From Acidiphilium iwatense (GTDB lineage: Bacteria > Pseudomonadota > Alphaproteobacteria > Acetobacterales > Acetobacteraceae): a stretch of 64,000 nt of DNA. The position numbers and the translations under genes were made by a program. The notes under the pieces were generated by a model. The model worked only from the letters and a program-made list of their open reading frames with translations. It ran no database searches and was not told where the DNA came from. Shown here one piece after another: positions 16,187 to 24,785 of the stretch (its first letter is position 1; each line of letters opens with the position of its first letter). The DNA lies in assembly GCF_021556475.1 (NCBI RefSeq), contig NZ_JAKGBZ010000001.1:1-64000 (forward strand), read 5' to 3'.

Positions 16187-18291
16187 CCGTCCGTGTTGCG
16201 CTGGAACGCGAAGCCGCGCGCGGCATTGCCGATGGTCAATCCCTCGATCCGCAAATGGGGAATACTGGCCGGAAGCGCCGGCAGGATCGCGCTGCCCGTG
16301 TCTGCCGCCGGGTCGACGCTGATCCCGGTACAGGCGTCCAGCAACGCGAACAAAGCGCCCGCCGCCCAGGCCTGCGGCGCGCAGGCGACCGGATAGGCGG
16401 TCGGCGCCCGGTCCCGCGCGCGGGGAAACCCGCAGAACAATTCGGGCAGCCGGTAGCGTTCCGCCCAGCTTGCGGTTGCGAACAGGGAATCGAACAGACG
16501 GGCGGCGGCGTCGCGGCGTCCGTAGCGGGCGAGGCCGAGGCCGATCAGCGCATTGTCGTGCGGCCAGACCGAGCCGTTATGGTAGGACATCGGGTTGAAC
16601 CGCGCCTGGCCGCGCGCGAGGGTGCGAATGCCCCAGCCCGAGAAGAAATCCTCGCCCATCAGCCGGTCCGCGACCGATGCGGCGCGTTCGGGCAGGGCGA
16701 TGCCGGCGAACAGCGCGTGTCCGGCATTGGAGGCCAGCACCCGGCAGGGCCGCTTCTCGCCATCCAGGGCGAGCACATAGAAACCGAATTCCTCGTCCCA
16801 GAACGCCGAATCGAAGGCCGCGCGGAGGGATGCCGCCTCGCCGGCAAGCGAAGCGGCGCGATCCTTCATGCCGAGCGATGCGGCGATGCGGCTCGCCGCC
16901 GATTTCGCGGCGAACACATAGGCCTGCACCTCGCACAGCGCGATCGGCCCGCGCGCGAGCGCGCCGTCGGCATGGAAAATCGAGTCCCGGCTGTCCTTCC
17001 AGCCCTGGTTGGCGAGGCCATGGGCCGATTTGCGGCCATATTCGACGAACCCGTCGCCATCGGCGTCGCCATATCGGTCGATCCAGTTCAGCGCCGCCTC
17101 GATATGCGGCCAGAGCATACGGATGAACGCGATATCGCCGGTGCGATCGGCATAGGCGCCGGCCAGCATCACGAAGAGCGGCGTAGCATCGACCGAGCCG
17201 TAATAACGCCGGAACGGCACTTCGCCGAGCCTTGCCATCTCACCGTCGCGGGCTTCGTGCAGGATCTTGCCCGGCTCGGCATCGGCGGCTGGGTCGGTTT
17301 CGGTGGCCTGATTGGCGGCGAGGTAGGCCAGAACGCCGCGCGCCAGCGCGGGCGCGAGCCACAGAACCTCCATCGCGGTGATGATCGCGTCGCGGCCGAA
17401 CGCGGTGCTGAACCAGGGTACACCGGCATAGGGAAACGGCCCGTACTCGGTTTCGGTGGTCAGCATGAGCAGATCGTCGCGTGCCCGGCGCAGGATCGCA
17501 TCGGCCAGCGGATTGCCGGTCGCGAGGGTGGCGGCATCGTCGCGCAGCCTCTGCCGCTGCGTGCGGGCTGCTTCCCGCGCGGGGGCGAAGCCCTCGATGG
17601 TCGGCGTATCCTCGTCGATCCCGGCCTGGATCGCCAGGGTGATCCTCTGTGTTTCACCCGGCGCGAGGTCGAGGACGAATTCGGCGCGCTCGCCATCCAG
17701 CCGGTCGGGCTTCGGGTCGAAATGCAGCCTGGTCCAGCGCCGCACGCCGTCGAGCCCGAGACAGGCGAGCGTGGCGCCGTGACCCGTGCAGGAAGGCGGC
17801 TGGATCGTGCCGTGCCGTGCGCGCCTGGTGCCGCGAATCTCGAACAGATCGGCGAAATCCGATCCAAAACCGATGGATACCGGCACGTGCTGCGCCAGTT
17901 GCGACCAGTTGGTGACGGTCAGAGTGTCGTGCCGCGCCGCGCGCCACAGGAAGCTTTCCCAGCGCAGCGCAATCTCGTTCGTATCGTCGCCCATGTCGGT
18001 GTTCGGCTTGGGCGCCGGACAGGCGAGATCGCAGACCAGGGCCGCGTTGTCCGCGCTGATCGCGGCACTCAGCAGGCGGGGTCGCGCGCCGGAGAGCGCG
18101 ACCGCGAGCCGCGAGAGGTGGCGGGTGTCGCGATGATACAGCCCCTCCGCTCCGGCCTCCATGTCGCCGTTCGGGCCGAATATCGCGAAACTGTCGTCCG
18201 ATTTCAGGGTGTGCGGTCGGTGTTCCGCGCGGGTGGCATCCGCCGCGACGGGAAAATGGCGCGGTTTCTTTTCTGGGATAGGCTGAGCCAT
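16165..18291 (-). CDS. Amylo-alpha-1,6-glucosidase-like glycoside hydrolase
   Basis: A 708-residue protein with an N-terminal glycogen-debranching beta-domain (FAIFGPNGDMEAGAEGLYHRDTRH region, about residues 30-280) and a C-terminal (alpha/alpha)6 barrel (about 290-690) with AGVPWFSTAFGRDAI, RYYGSVDATPLFVML, NQGWKDSRDSIFH and SYHNGSVWPHDNALI. These are the family signatures; Asp and Glu residues in the barrel are the likely acids. It probably trims alpha-1,6 linkages or processes a related glucan. AGGGAG 5 bases before ATG 18291 decides the start. No glgX, glgP or treS is nearby, so its pathway is open. Confidence 0.85.
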   Translation of the reverse strand: MAQPIPEKKPRHFPVAADATRAEHRPHTLKSDDSFAIFGPNGDMEAGAEGLYHRDTRHLSRLAVALSGARPRLLSAAISADNAALVCDLACPAPKPNTDMGDDTNEIALRWESFLWRAARHDTLTVTNWSQLAQHVPVSIGFGSDFADLFEIRGTRRARHGTIQPPSCTGHGATLACLGLDGVRRWTRLHFDPKPDRLDGERAEFVLDLAPGETQRITLAIQAGIDEDTPTIEGFAPAREAARTQRQRLRDDAATLATGNPLADAILRRARDDLLMLTTETEYGPFPYAGVPWFSTAFGRDAIITAMEVLWLAPALARGVLAYLAANQATETDPAADAEPGKILHEARDGEMARLGEVPFRRYYGSVDATPLFVMLAGAYADRTGDIAFIRMLWPHIEAALNWIDRYGDADGDGFVEYGRKSAHGLANQGWKDSRDSIFHADGALARGPIALCEVQAYVFAAKSAASRIAASLGMKDRAASLAGEAASLRAAFDSAFWDEEFGFYVLALDGEKRPCRVLASNAGHALFAGIALPERAASVADRLMGEDFFSGWGIRTLARGQARFNPMSYHNGSVWPHDNALIGLGLARYGRRDAAARLFDSLFATASWAERYRLPELFCGFPRARDRAPTAYPVACAPQAWAAGALFALLDACTGISVDPAADTGSAILPALPASIPHLRIEGLTIGNAARGFAFQRNTDGQVVVDS

Positions 18292-18370
18292 CATAACTCC
18301 CTTTGCTGGTCTTCGTCGGGTACTTGGTACGTTGCCGGGCAGATTTCTCCGGTGAAATGGGGCGCCTTGC

Positions 18371-18401
18371 TTGACCCGAGCGCACGATTTGGCGATATAG
18401 C
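18371..18401 (+). promoter_or_regulatory. Candidate sigma-70 promoter of rpmB
   Basis: TTGACC (18371-18376) followed 17 bases later by GATATA, or 19 bases later by TATAGC, about 100 bases before the rpmB start. It is the best -35/-10 pair in this divergent gap. The transcript would have a leader of roughly 90 bases. Confidence 0.5.
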
Positions 18402-18499
18402 GCACGAACACCGTGGCACGGGGGCGTGTCACGGTTGATTTTTTATTGTCCGACACCAAACCGGCCTTGGCCGGGACTTTCTGGATCGAGGTTTCCGCC

Positions 18500-18802
18500 A
18501 TGACCCGTCGCTGCGACATCACCGGCAAGAGCGTGCTCTCCGGCAACAATGTGAGCCGCGCGAACAACAAGTCGCGCCGCAGGTTCCTGCCCAATCTGCA
18601 GGACAGCTCGCTGCAGTCCGAGGCTCTGGGCCATTCGGTGCGGCTGCGGGTGACGCCGCGCGGCCTTTCCACCATCGAGCACAAAGGCGGGCTGGACGCG
18701 TTCCTGCTGGCGACGCCGAACCGCAAGCTGACCGACGAGGCGCTTCTGCTCAAGCGCCGGATCACGCGGGCGGCGGCCAAGCGCGAAGCGGCCTCCACCT
18801 GA
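18500..18802 (+). CDS. rpmB: 50S ribosomal protein L28
   Basis: A 100-residue L28 with the family start [20 protein letters not shown] and the following [14 protein letters not shown]. The Met at 18500 is the known family start; upstream in-frame sequence is leader. Alphaproteobacterial L28 is longer than the E. coli form, as here. It stands alone, with its own promoter and a hairpin terminator immediately after. Confidence 0.96.
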   Translation: MTRRCDITGKSVLSGNNVSRANNKSRRRFLPNLQDSSLQSEALGHSVRLRVTPRGLSTIEHKGGLDAFLLATPNRKLTDEALLLKRRITRAAAKREAAST

Positions 18803-18827
18803 AACTGAAGCCCGGCTGCACCACGGC

Positions 18828-18850
18828 AACCCGCCTTTCGAGGCGGGTTT
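18828..18850 (+). terminator. Rho-independent terminator of rpmB
   Basis: AACCCGCCT and AGGCGGGTT pair around a TTTCG loop, then TTTACC, 26 bases after the rpmB stop. It is a classic GC stem with a short T tract. Confidence 0.85.
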
Positions 18851-18977
18851 ACCATTTGGTGATATCCTGTTGGAAAAGCTTTGATTGCGGCGCGGCACCA
18901 AACTCCGGTAGACTCCGAGTCGGAGTCGGCCATCGCGCCGTGCGCTCCAGGCTCTTGCACGCAGGAGGAGACCCTCG

Positions 18978-19481
18978 ATGACCTCCCTGACCTTGGAATC
19001 TCCCGGACATGCCGGCAATCCGCTCGATATCGTCGAACAGGTGATCGCGGCCAATGACTGGGCGTTCGACCGCCGCAGCGACAGTGAAATCGCCGCCGAA
19101 GCACCCGGCCGCTGGTGCGATTACGGGCTTTATTTTTCATGGTCGCATGAAATCTCGGTCATGCATTTCTCCTGCGCTTTCGACCTGAAGGCGCCGGAGC
19201 GGCGGCGTACCGCGCTCTACGAGCTGCTCGCCCGCGCCAACGAGAAATTATGGATCGGCCATTTCGGCATGGACCAGGACGACGGAATGCCGGTGTTCCG
19301 CCATTCCGTCCTGCTGCGCGGCGCGTCCGGCGCCTCGGCGGAAAGCGTCGAGGACATGGTGGATATCGCGGTCACCGAATGCGAGCGCTTTTTTCCGGCG
19401 TTCCAGTTCGTGCTGTGGGGCGGCAAGAGCCCAGACGAGGCACTGGCCGCCGCCATGCTGGAGTGTGTCGGCGAGGCATGA
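18978..19481 (+). CDS. YbjN-domain protein
   Basis: A 167-residue YbjN-domain protein, the alphaproteobacterial form that lies directly before proC. The domain includes NPLDIVEQVIAANDWAFDR, the central WCDYGLYFSW and HFGMDQDDGMPVFRHSVLL, and an alpha-helical C-terminus. YbjN fold proteins resemble type III secretion chaperones; in E. coli YbjN affects stress and motility. An AGGAGGAG ribosome site precedes the ATG, and the stop overlaps proC by ATGA. A 17-base near-palindrome (GACTCCGA-G-TCGGAGTC, 18911-18927) sits in front. Confidence 0.8.
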   Translation: MTSLTLESPGHAGNPLDIVEQVIAANDWAFDRRSDSEIAAEAPGRWCDYGLYFSWSHEISVMHFSCAFDLKAPERRRTALYELLARANEKLWIGHFGMDQDDGMPVFRHSVLLRGASGASAESVEDMVDIAVTECERFFPAFQFVLWGGKSPDEALAAAMLECVGEA

Positions 19482-20290
19482 CCGAGGCGTTGCCGCCGCT
19501 GCTGCTTCTGGGCGGCGGCAAGATGGGATCGGCGATGCTCGCCGGCTGGCGCGAGCGGGGGATTTCCCGCGTCGTCGTGGTCGATCCCGGCGCGCAGGCT
19601 GCATCGCTCGCCGACGGGCATGTCGTGGTAGTGGCTTCGGTGGATGCAATTCCGGCGGATTTCGCGCCCGGAGCAATCATTCTCGCGGTGAAACCCCAGG
19701 TCGCTTCCGAGGCGGTGGCGCCGCTCAGGCACCTTGCCGGCGGTGCCGCGATCGTCTCGATCATGGCGGGAAAAACCATCGCCTGGCTCGCATCCCAGTT
19801 CGGCGCCGGGGCGGCGGTGATCCGCGCGATGCCGAACACGCCCGCCGCCGTGCGCATGGGCATCACCGTGGCCTGCGCCGGGCCGAACGTCGCCCCGGAT
19901 CAGCGCGATCTCGCCGAAACGCTGCTCGCCGCGGTGGGCGCGGTCGCGTTTGTCGAGGATGAAGCTCTGCTCGATCCGGTGACCGCGGTTTCCGGCGGAG
20001 GACCCGCCTATGTGTTTCTTCTGGCCGAATTGCTGGAAGCGGCGGCGGTCGAACAAGGCATTCCGCCCGAGCTTGCGCGCGATCTCGCCCGCCGGACGGT
20101 GATCGGCTCTGGCGCGCTGCTCGCCGCGAGCCCCGAGCCCGCCGAGGCGTTGCGCCGCGCCGTCACCAGCCCGAACGGCACCACCGAACGCGCGCTCGCC
20201 GTGCTGATGGAGCGATCCGCCTGGCCGGAGGCAATGTCGAAAGCGATCGCCGCCGCCACCGAACGCTCGCGGGAGCTGGCAAGGGGCTAA
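19478..20290 (+). CDS. proC: Pyrroline-5-carboxylate reductase
   Basis: A 270-residue reductase for the last step of proline synthesis. LLGGGKMGSAMLAGW is the NAD(P) loop, VIRAMPNTPAAVRMGIT the central signature, and AVSGGGPAYVFLLAEL the substrate-binding region; the C-terminal SPNGTTERAL is also typical. It overlaps the YbjN gene by ATGA and faces the LysR gene tail to tail with a 4-base overlap. Confidence 0.95.
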   Translation: MTEALPPLLLLGGGKMGSAMLAGWRERGISRVVVVDPGAQAASLADGHVVVVASVDAIPADFAPGAIILAVKPQVASEAVAPLRHLAGGAAIVSIMAGKTIAWLASQFGAGAAVIRAMPNTPAAVRMGITVACAGPNVAPDQRDLAETLLAAVGAVAFVEDEALLDPVTAVSGGGPAYVFLLAELLEAAAVEQGIPPELARDLARRTVIGSGALLAASPEPAEALRRAVTSPNGTTERALAVLMERSAWPEAMSKAIAAATERSRELARG

Positions 20291-21228
20291 TCGAAAATCG
20301 GCGCCTGCGGCACGCCCGCGATCGCGGCGGTGGATTGCAGGAACGGGGTCTGCGCGAATTCGGTGATCAGGAAATCCAGAATCGTGCGGGTGCGCGTCGG
20401 CACGTAGCGGCGGGTCGGCAGGATCGCGTAGACCTTCACCTTCATCGGGCAGAACGCGTCCAGCAGGGTGACCAGCCGTCCGGCATTGACATCGTCGATC
20501 GTGGTCAGGCGCGGCAGCATCGCGATGCCGAGGCCCGCGCGCGCCGCCCGGCGCACCGCTTCGCTGGAATCGGCGTGGAAGCGCCCCTGCACCGTCACCG
20601 TCTCCTCGGTGCCGTTGGTCGCGAAACGCCAGTTCCGGTCGATCCCCGGCCGGGTATAGACGATGCATTCATGCTTCAGCAGATCCTGTGGCGATTCCGG
20701 CGTGCCATGAGCCGCGAGATAGGCGGCCGACGCCACCAGTACCGAGGCGGCGCTGCCGATCACCCGCGTGATCACGCTGGCTTGCGTCGCCTCGGCGACC
20801 GAGATCGCGAGGTCGAGCCCTTCCTCGACCAGGTCGAACGGTCCGTCGCGCATTTTCAGGTCGATCGACATGTCCGGGAAGCGGGCGAAAAACTCCGGCA
20901 GCCGGGCCGCGAGATACATCCCCACCGAGGTCGGCACGCCGAGCCGGACCTGGCCCATCGGGGTTTTCTGTGCCGACCCGACACTGGCTTGCGCCGCTTC
21001 CATCGCCTCGACCACCGCGCGGGCGTGATCGAGAAACACCTGCCCGTCCTCGGTCAGGGACAGGCGCCGCGTGGTGCGCTGGATCAGCCGCACGCCGAGC
21101 TGATCCTCCAGGCCGGCGATCTGCCGCGAGACGACGGGCTGCGAGGTGTTCATCTCCCGCGCGACGGCGGAGAACGAGCCGCGCTCGGCAACCCGCACGA
21201 ACGTATTGAGCAGCGTCAACTGGTCCAT
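20287..21228 (-). CDS. LysR-family transcriptional regulator
   Basis: A 313-residue LysR regulator: N-terminal winged helix (FVRVAERGSFSAVAREMN, SQPVVSRQIAGLEDQLG, TTRRLSLTEDG) and a C-terminal periplasmic-binding-like effector domain. It is transcribed divergently from the FUSC efflux set, the normal position for the regulator of such a set (as AaeR in E. coli, which senses aromatic carboxylates). The 113-base gap between them carries AT-rich sequence with a TTTCAC / GTGAAT inverted pair that could be a binding site. The inducer is unknown. Confidence 0.9.
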   Translation of the reverse strand: MDQLTLLNTFVRVAERGSFSAVAREMNTSQPVVSRQIAGLEDQLGVRLIQRTTRRLSLTEDGQVFLDHARAVVEAMEAAQASVGSAQKTPMGQVRLGVPTSVGMYLAARLPEFFARFPDMSIDLKMRDGPFDLVEEGLDLAISVAEATQASVITRVIGSAASVLVASAAYLAAHGTPESPQDLLKHECIVYTRPGIDRNWRFATNGTEETVTVQGRFHADSSEAVRRAARAGLGIAMLPRLTTIDDVNAGRLVTLLDAFCPMKVKVYAILPTRRYVPTRTRTILDFLITEFAQTPFLQSTAAIAGVPQAPIFD

Positions 21229-21341
21229 GGGGCGACCACCGTGTCAGTCGTGACCGGAAACATTCATTCTCCGCGACGCATGAGATAAATCCGAATTTCA
21301 CGATATCGGTTAAGTCCGATTGTGAATATATTTCTGTCGTC

Positions 21342-22400
21342 ATGGCCGCTATCAGTTTCGCCCGGTTGCGCCCGTCCGCTGCCGCGCTTTGCCGCGACCT
21401 GCCGCGCGACCTCATTTTTGCGTCGTGCACGGCGGCGGCGGCGCTGCTCGCGCTGTATCTCGCCATGGCGCTCAATCTCGACACGCCGCACTGGGCGGCC
21501 TGGACGGTGCTGACCGTCAGCCTGCCCTCGCCGGACCACGCGTTTTCCAAATCGCTCTACCGGATGATCGGCACGCTGGTGGGCGCGGCCATGGGCATCA
21601 TCTTCATCGCCGCCTTCGCGCAAACCCCGCTGATATTCAGCGCCGCGATGGCGCTGTGGGCGGCGCTGTGCGTTTATATCGGCACCAGGGTCCGGCAATA
21701 TCAGACCTATGCGCTGGCGCTGACCTGGCTGACCACCGGCATCGTCGCCTATGCGAGCGTGGCCGATCCCGGCAATGCTTTTACCATCGCGGTGAGCCGG
21801 ACCGCCGAGGTCACGCTCGGGGTGGTCTGCGCCGGGCTTGCCGCGGCGCTGTTCGCCGGCCATCGGGCTCAGGGGCTGGCGCATGCGGCCTCGCCGGTGC
21901 CGGGACAGGCGATGCGCAACGCTGTCCGCGCGGCGCTGGCGATCGGGCTCGCGAGTCTGTTCTGGTATGTCTCGCAATGGCAGAACGGGCCGGATTTCGT
22001 GCTGATGTCCGGCGCGGCCACGACCCTGTTCGCCGCGCATCCCAGCAAGCTGACCGCGACGCTCGGGCTGTTGCGCGGCTTTCTGCTGGGCACCGCGCTC
22101 GGGCTGTTCGCCCGCTTCATCCTGTTCGCCCAGGGCGCCGATTTTTTCACCGAGGCGCTGATCCTGCTGCCGTTCCTGATTCTTGGCGGCCTCGGCGTGA
22201 CCGATCCGCGCACCCAAGGGCCGGCGACCGGCTATAACCTGGCCTTCATGCTTGCCGCCGACCCGGCCAACCGGATCGATTTCGATCTCGGCGCCGCACT
22301 GAACACCGATCTTGCGATGATCCTCGGCGTGCTGTTCTCGATCGCCGCGTTCCTCGGCCTGGTGCCGATCCGCGAACTGCTGCGGCGGAGGCCGGCATGA
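21342..22400 (+). CDS. Compact FUSC-family efflux membrane protein
   Basis: A 352-residue membrane protein of the fusaric-acid-resistance (FUSC/AaeB) family. Two bundles of hydrophobic segments are visible, about residues 25-165 and 190-345, with the conserved WAAWTVLTVSLPSP and YRMIGTLVGAAMG. AaeB-type proteins are about 650 residues because of large cytoplasmic domains between and after the bundles; here the link is only about 25 residues. It overlaps DUF1656 by ATGA, and the HlyD gene follows, so the three make one tripartite exporter lacking only an outer-membrane channel. Confidence 0.85.
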   Translation: MAAISFARLRPSAAALCRDLPRDLIFASCTAAAALLALYLAMALNLDTPHWAAWTVLTVSLPSPDHAFSKSLYRMIGTLVGAAMGIIFIAAFAQTPLIFSAAMALWAALCVYIGTRVRQYQTYALALTWLTTGIVAYASVADPGNAFTIAVSRTAEVTLGVVCAGLAAALFAGHRAQGLAHAASPVPGQAMRNAVRAALAIGLASLFWYVSQWQNGPDFVLMSGAATTLFAAHPSKLTATLGLLRGFLLGTALGLFARFILFAQGADFFTEALILLPFLILGGLGVTDPRTQGPATGYNLAFMLAADPANRIDFDLGAALNTDLAMILGVLFSIAAFLGLVPIRELLRRRPA

Positions 22401-22615
22401 CCTTCCTTCCCCATCTCGCGGAGTTTTCGATCTTCGGTATCGGGATCGAGCCGGCGGTGCCGATGCTTCTGCTCGCGGTGGCGATCGCCGATGTGCTGCG
22501 CCGCGTGCTGACCCGGCTGGGGTTCGACCGGATGGTCTGGAACTGGCCGCTGTTCATGTTTGCCGTATTCGGCTGCATCGCCGGGGGATTGATCCTCGCG
22601 ATGCCGCTGATCTGA
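22397..22615 (+). CDS. DUF1656 small membrane protein (AaeX-like)
   Basis: A 72-residue protein with two hydrophobic segments (AVPMLLLAVAIADVL and PLFMFAVFGCIAGGLILA) and the conserved N-terminal EFSIFGIGIEP. This is the DUF1656/AaeX family that always accompanies FUSC and HlyD genes. Its function is not known; it may be an assembly or regulatory subunit. It begins within the FUSC stop codon and ends 16 bases before the adaptor gene. Confidence 0.9.
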   Translation: MTFLPHLAEFSIFGIGIEPAVPMLLLAVAIADVLRRVLTRLGFDRMVWNWPLFMFAVFGCIAGGLILAMPLI

Positions 22616-22631
22616 GTCTTTGGAGATGGCT

Positions 22632-23564
22632 ATGTTCGATTCGCCGCAGCGCGACGCCGTGCCGCAACAGGCCAAACCGCCGGCGCCGCGCCCCTATATG
22701 CCGGTGTTCTCGGTCCTGGCGACGATCCTCGTGGCGATCGGCGCGGTGTGGATCGGCGTTCTGGCCTGGACCCGCTACGACACCACGCCGTGGACGCGGG
22801 ATGCGCGGGTGCGCGCCTTCGCCGTCGCGATCGCCCCGGAGATTTCCGGGCGGATCGATCAGGTCGATGTTCGCGCCAATCAGTTCGTCCGCAAGGGCGA
22901 CGTGCTGATGCGCATCGACCCGAGCGATTTCGAAAACAGCCTCGCCGAAGCCAAGGCGGCACTTGCCGCCGATCAGGCGACGGCGCGGATGAAATTCGCC
23001 AATGCGCGGCGGCGGGCCAATCTGCCGTCGATCGCGGTTTCGGCGGAATCGCAGGAAAACACCCAGGCCGCCGCGCTCGCCGCCGCCGCCGCGGTTGCCG
23101 GCGCGAAAGCGCGGGTCGCGCAGGCGCTGCTCGATCTCAAGCGCACCGTGGTGCGCGCGCCGGTCACCGGCACGATCACCAATCTCACACTGCACGCCGG
23201 GGATTACGCCCATGCCGGGCAGAGCGCGCTCACCGTGGTCGATGCGCGGGATAGCTGGATCACCGCCTATTTCGAGGAAACCGAGCTTGCCCGGATCAAG
23301 CCGGGAGCGGCGGCGCGCATCAAGCTGATGGCCTATCCGGGCCGCATTCTGACCGGCCATGTCCAGGGGATCGGCCGGGGGATTTCGGTGGCGGACGCGC
23401 AAGCCTCGGCGGGCGGGCTGCCTGTCGTCAACCCGGTCTATTCCTGGGTGCGCCTGTCGCAGCGCATCCCGGTGCATATCGCGATCGACCACGTTCCGGC
23501 CGGGATTTTTCTCTCCGCCGGCATGACCGCGACCGTGCGGATTGTGGGAGCGCGCCGCCCATGA
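22632..23564 (+). CDS. HlyD/EmrA-type periplasmic adaptor
   Basis: A 310-residue membrane-fusion protein: one N-terminal membrane segment (PVFSVLATILVAIGAVWIGVL), a biotinyl-lipoyl-like half (RIDQVDVRANQFVRKGDVL), a short alpha-helical hairpin, a second lipoyl half (VRAPVTGTITNLTLHAG) and a beta-barrel domain ending in the ATVRIVG segment. It links the inner-membrane FUSC protein to an outer-membrane channel. GGAG favours ATG 22632 over in-frame codons just before it. A strong terminator follows 4 bases after the stop. Confidence 0.9.
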   Translation: MFDSPQRDAVPQQAKPPAPRPYMPVFSVLATILVAIGAVWIGVLAWTRYDTTPWTRDARVRAFAVAIAPEISGRIDQVDVRANQFVRKGDVLMRIDPSDFENSLAEAKAALAADQATARMKFANARRRANLPSIAVSAESQENTQAAALAAAAAVAGAKARVAQALLDLKRTVVRAPVTGTITNLTLHAGDYAHAGQSALTVVDARDSWITAYFEETELARIKPGAAARIKLMAYPGRILTGHVQGIGRGISVADAQASAGGLPVVNPVYSWVRLSQRIPVHIAIDHVPAGIFLSAGMTATVRIVGARRP

Positions 23565-23567
23565 AAA

Positions 23568-23593
23568 AACCCCGCGCCTTGCGGCGCGGGGTT
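23568..23593. terminator. Bidirectional terminator between adaptor and hsp20
   Basis: An 11-base perfect stem (AACCCCGCGCC / GGCGCGGGGTT) around TTGC. Read on the minus strand the stem is followed by six T, making it a strong terminator for the hsp20 transcript; on the plus strand it ends the efflux operon. Confidence 0.9.
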
Positions 23594-23611
23594 CGATTCA
23601 GGCCCTCGCGA

Positions 23612-24076
23612 TCAGGCCGCCTTGGCGGTGTCCTGCTCGATCGTCGGGACCGCGGCTGGGGCCGCGGCTGAAATCGCGATCCGGCGCGGCTTCAGCGCCT
23701 CGGGGATCACGCGCTTCAGCGCCACGTGCAGCAGGCCGTTCTCCAGTGTCGCACCATCGACCACCATATGGTCGGCCAGCGCGAAGCGGCGCTCGAAGGC
23801 GCGGGCGGCGATGCCGCGATACAGCGTCTCGCCCTTGGCGGTCTCGCCGGCGATCTTGCCGCTGATGACGAGCGTGTTTTCCTTCACCGTCATTTCGATG
23901 TCCTCGGCGCGGAATCCGGCGACCGCCATGGTCAGGCGGTATTCCTCGCCGCTGAGCTTCTCGATGTTGTAAGGGGGATAGGCCGATGCACTCGCATCGG
24001 GAACGGCATCGAGCAATTGCTGAAGCCGGTCGAAGCCGATCGCGGTGCGGAACAGGGGTGAAAAGTCGAGAGTCAT
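23612..24076 (-). CDS. Hsp20 small heat-shock chaperone
   Basis: A 154-residue alpha-crystallin-type chaperone: start MTLDFSPLFRTAIGFDRL typical of alphaproteobacterial IbpA/HspA, central alpha-crystallin domain (YPPYNIEKLSGEEYRLTMAV to ENGLLHVALKR), and a C-terminal I-x-I motif (RRIAI). It binds unfolding proteins and holds them for refolding. The start at 24076 is set by an AGGAGG ribosome site that is folded into an RNA thermometer directly upstream. It has its own promoter and terminator. Confidence 0.95.
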   Translation of the reverse strand: MTLDFSPLFRTAIGFDRLQQLLDAVPDASASAYPPYNIEKLSGEEYRLTMAVAGFRAEDIEMTVKENTLVISGKIAGETAKGETLYRGIAARAFERRFALADHMVVDGATLENGLLHVALKRVIPEALKPRRIAISAAAPAAVPTIEQDTAKAA

Positions 24077-24164
24077 GGTAACCTCCTCGGTCAAGCAAGG
24101 TTTCGATCCGGGCTGTCGATTGACCAGCCCGTAGATAGGCGAAGGACCCAATGGCATCCTTCGC
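24077..24164 (-). ncRNA. ROSE-type RNA thermometer in the hsp20 leader
   Basis: The leader forms three hairpins. The last one (24082-24100) pairs CCUUGCU with AGGAGG around UGACCG, with one bulged G: this is the conserved U-U-G-C-U against Shine-Dalgarno pairing that defines ROSE elements. Upstream hairpins are perfect: GGGCTG/CAGCCC at 24110-24130 and GCGAAGGA/TCCTTCGC at 24139-24164. At low temperature the ribosome site is hidden; heat opens it. ROSE elements are known before small heat-shock genes of alphaproteobacteria. Confidence 0.85.
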
Positions 24165-24168
24165 TCAT

Positions 24169-24198
24169 AAATTTCGGTGTTCGATGGAGGGATTTCAA
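24169..24198 (-). promoter_or_regulatory. Candidate heat-shock (RpoH-like) promoter of hsp20
   Basis: On the minus strand GGTTGAAA (-35 side) is followed after about 15 bases by CCGAAATTT, just before the ROSE hairpins. The TTGAAA box resembles the RpoH -35; the -10 side is weaker, and an ordinary sigma-70 reading is possible. Confidence 0.45.
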
Positions 24199-24216
24199 CC
24201 CCTCGCGACTATGAGC

Positions 24217-24684
24217 CTATTCGCGGCCGATCCGGCAGGCATAGCAGCCGCGTTTCGCGTAATGCGCATGGATGTAGCGGATGCGCGCATCGGCGAAGAG
24301 CCGCTCGATCAGGCGTTCGACATCGGCGCCATCGACCAGATCGGCATCGACGATCATGTCCCGATCGTCGAATCCGCGCAGCGATAAAACCCGTCCCCGC
24401 AACGCGTTGGGCACCTCGTCAACCCGGTCGTAGGATTGGGTCGCGCCCTCCAGCACGAACACGGCATGGCGCGAGCGATAGGGGGTTCTGGCGGGAAGGT
24501 GTTCGTAATTGACCAGGATCACGGTCTCGCCGGGCACCCCGTCGCGCAGTTCGATGCGATCGGGAAAACCCGGCGTTTCATCGACGGTATAGCGCGCGGC
24601 GTCGAACCCGGCGAGTTCGGCGTCGGGCAAGCCGAACAGATGGCTGAACGGGGAGGCGGGCAGGCCGGTGATGCGAAAGGACAT
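24217..24684 (-). CDS. DUF1203 protein
   Basis: A 155-residue soluble protein of the DUF1203 family, recognised from DRIELRDGVPGETVILVNYEH, RTPYRSRHAVFVLEGA and the Cys-containing end (HYAKRGCYACRIG). No function is established for the family. ATG 24684 has GGAG about 8 bases upstream; the frame opens two codons earlier with TTG. It shares strand with hsp20 but is separated from it by the hsp20 promoter. Confidence 0.8.
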   Translation of the reverse strand: MSFRITGLPASPFSHLFGLPDAELAGFDAARYTVDETPGFPDRIELRDGVPGETVILVNYEHLPARTPYRSRHAVFVLEGATQSYDRVDEVPNALRGRVLSLRGFDDRDMIVDADLVDGADVERLIERLFADARIRYIHAHYAKRGCYACRIGRE

Positions 24685-24785
24685 GGACAAACTCCGTCGG
24701 CATGATTGCCGCCGTCATCTGCCCGATGCTTTCGCGTGAAACACCCCGGTTCTTGCGGCCGAATTCCTGATCCGGCCGGAAAACC

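Noticed and set aside
16135-18438. Plus-strand open frame of 767 codons across the debranching enzyme
   Set aside because: Antisense shadow of a gene with conserved glycoside hydrolase motifs.
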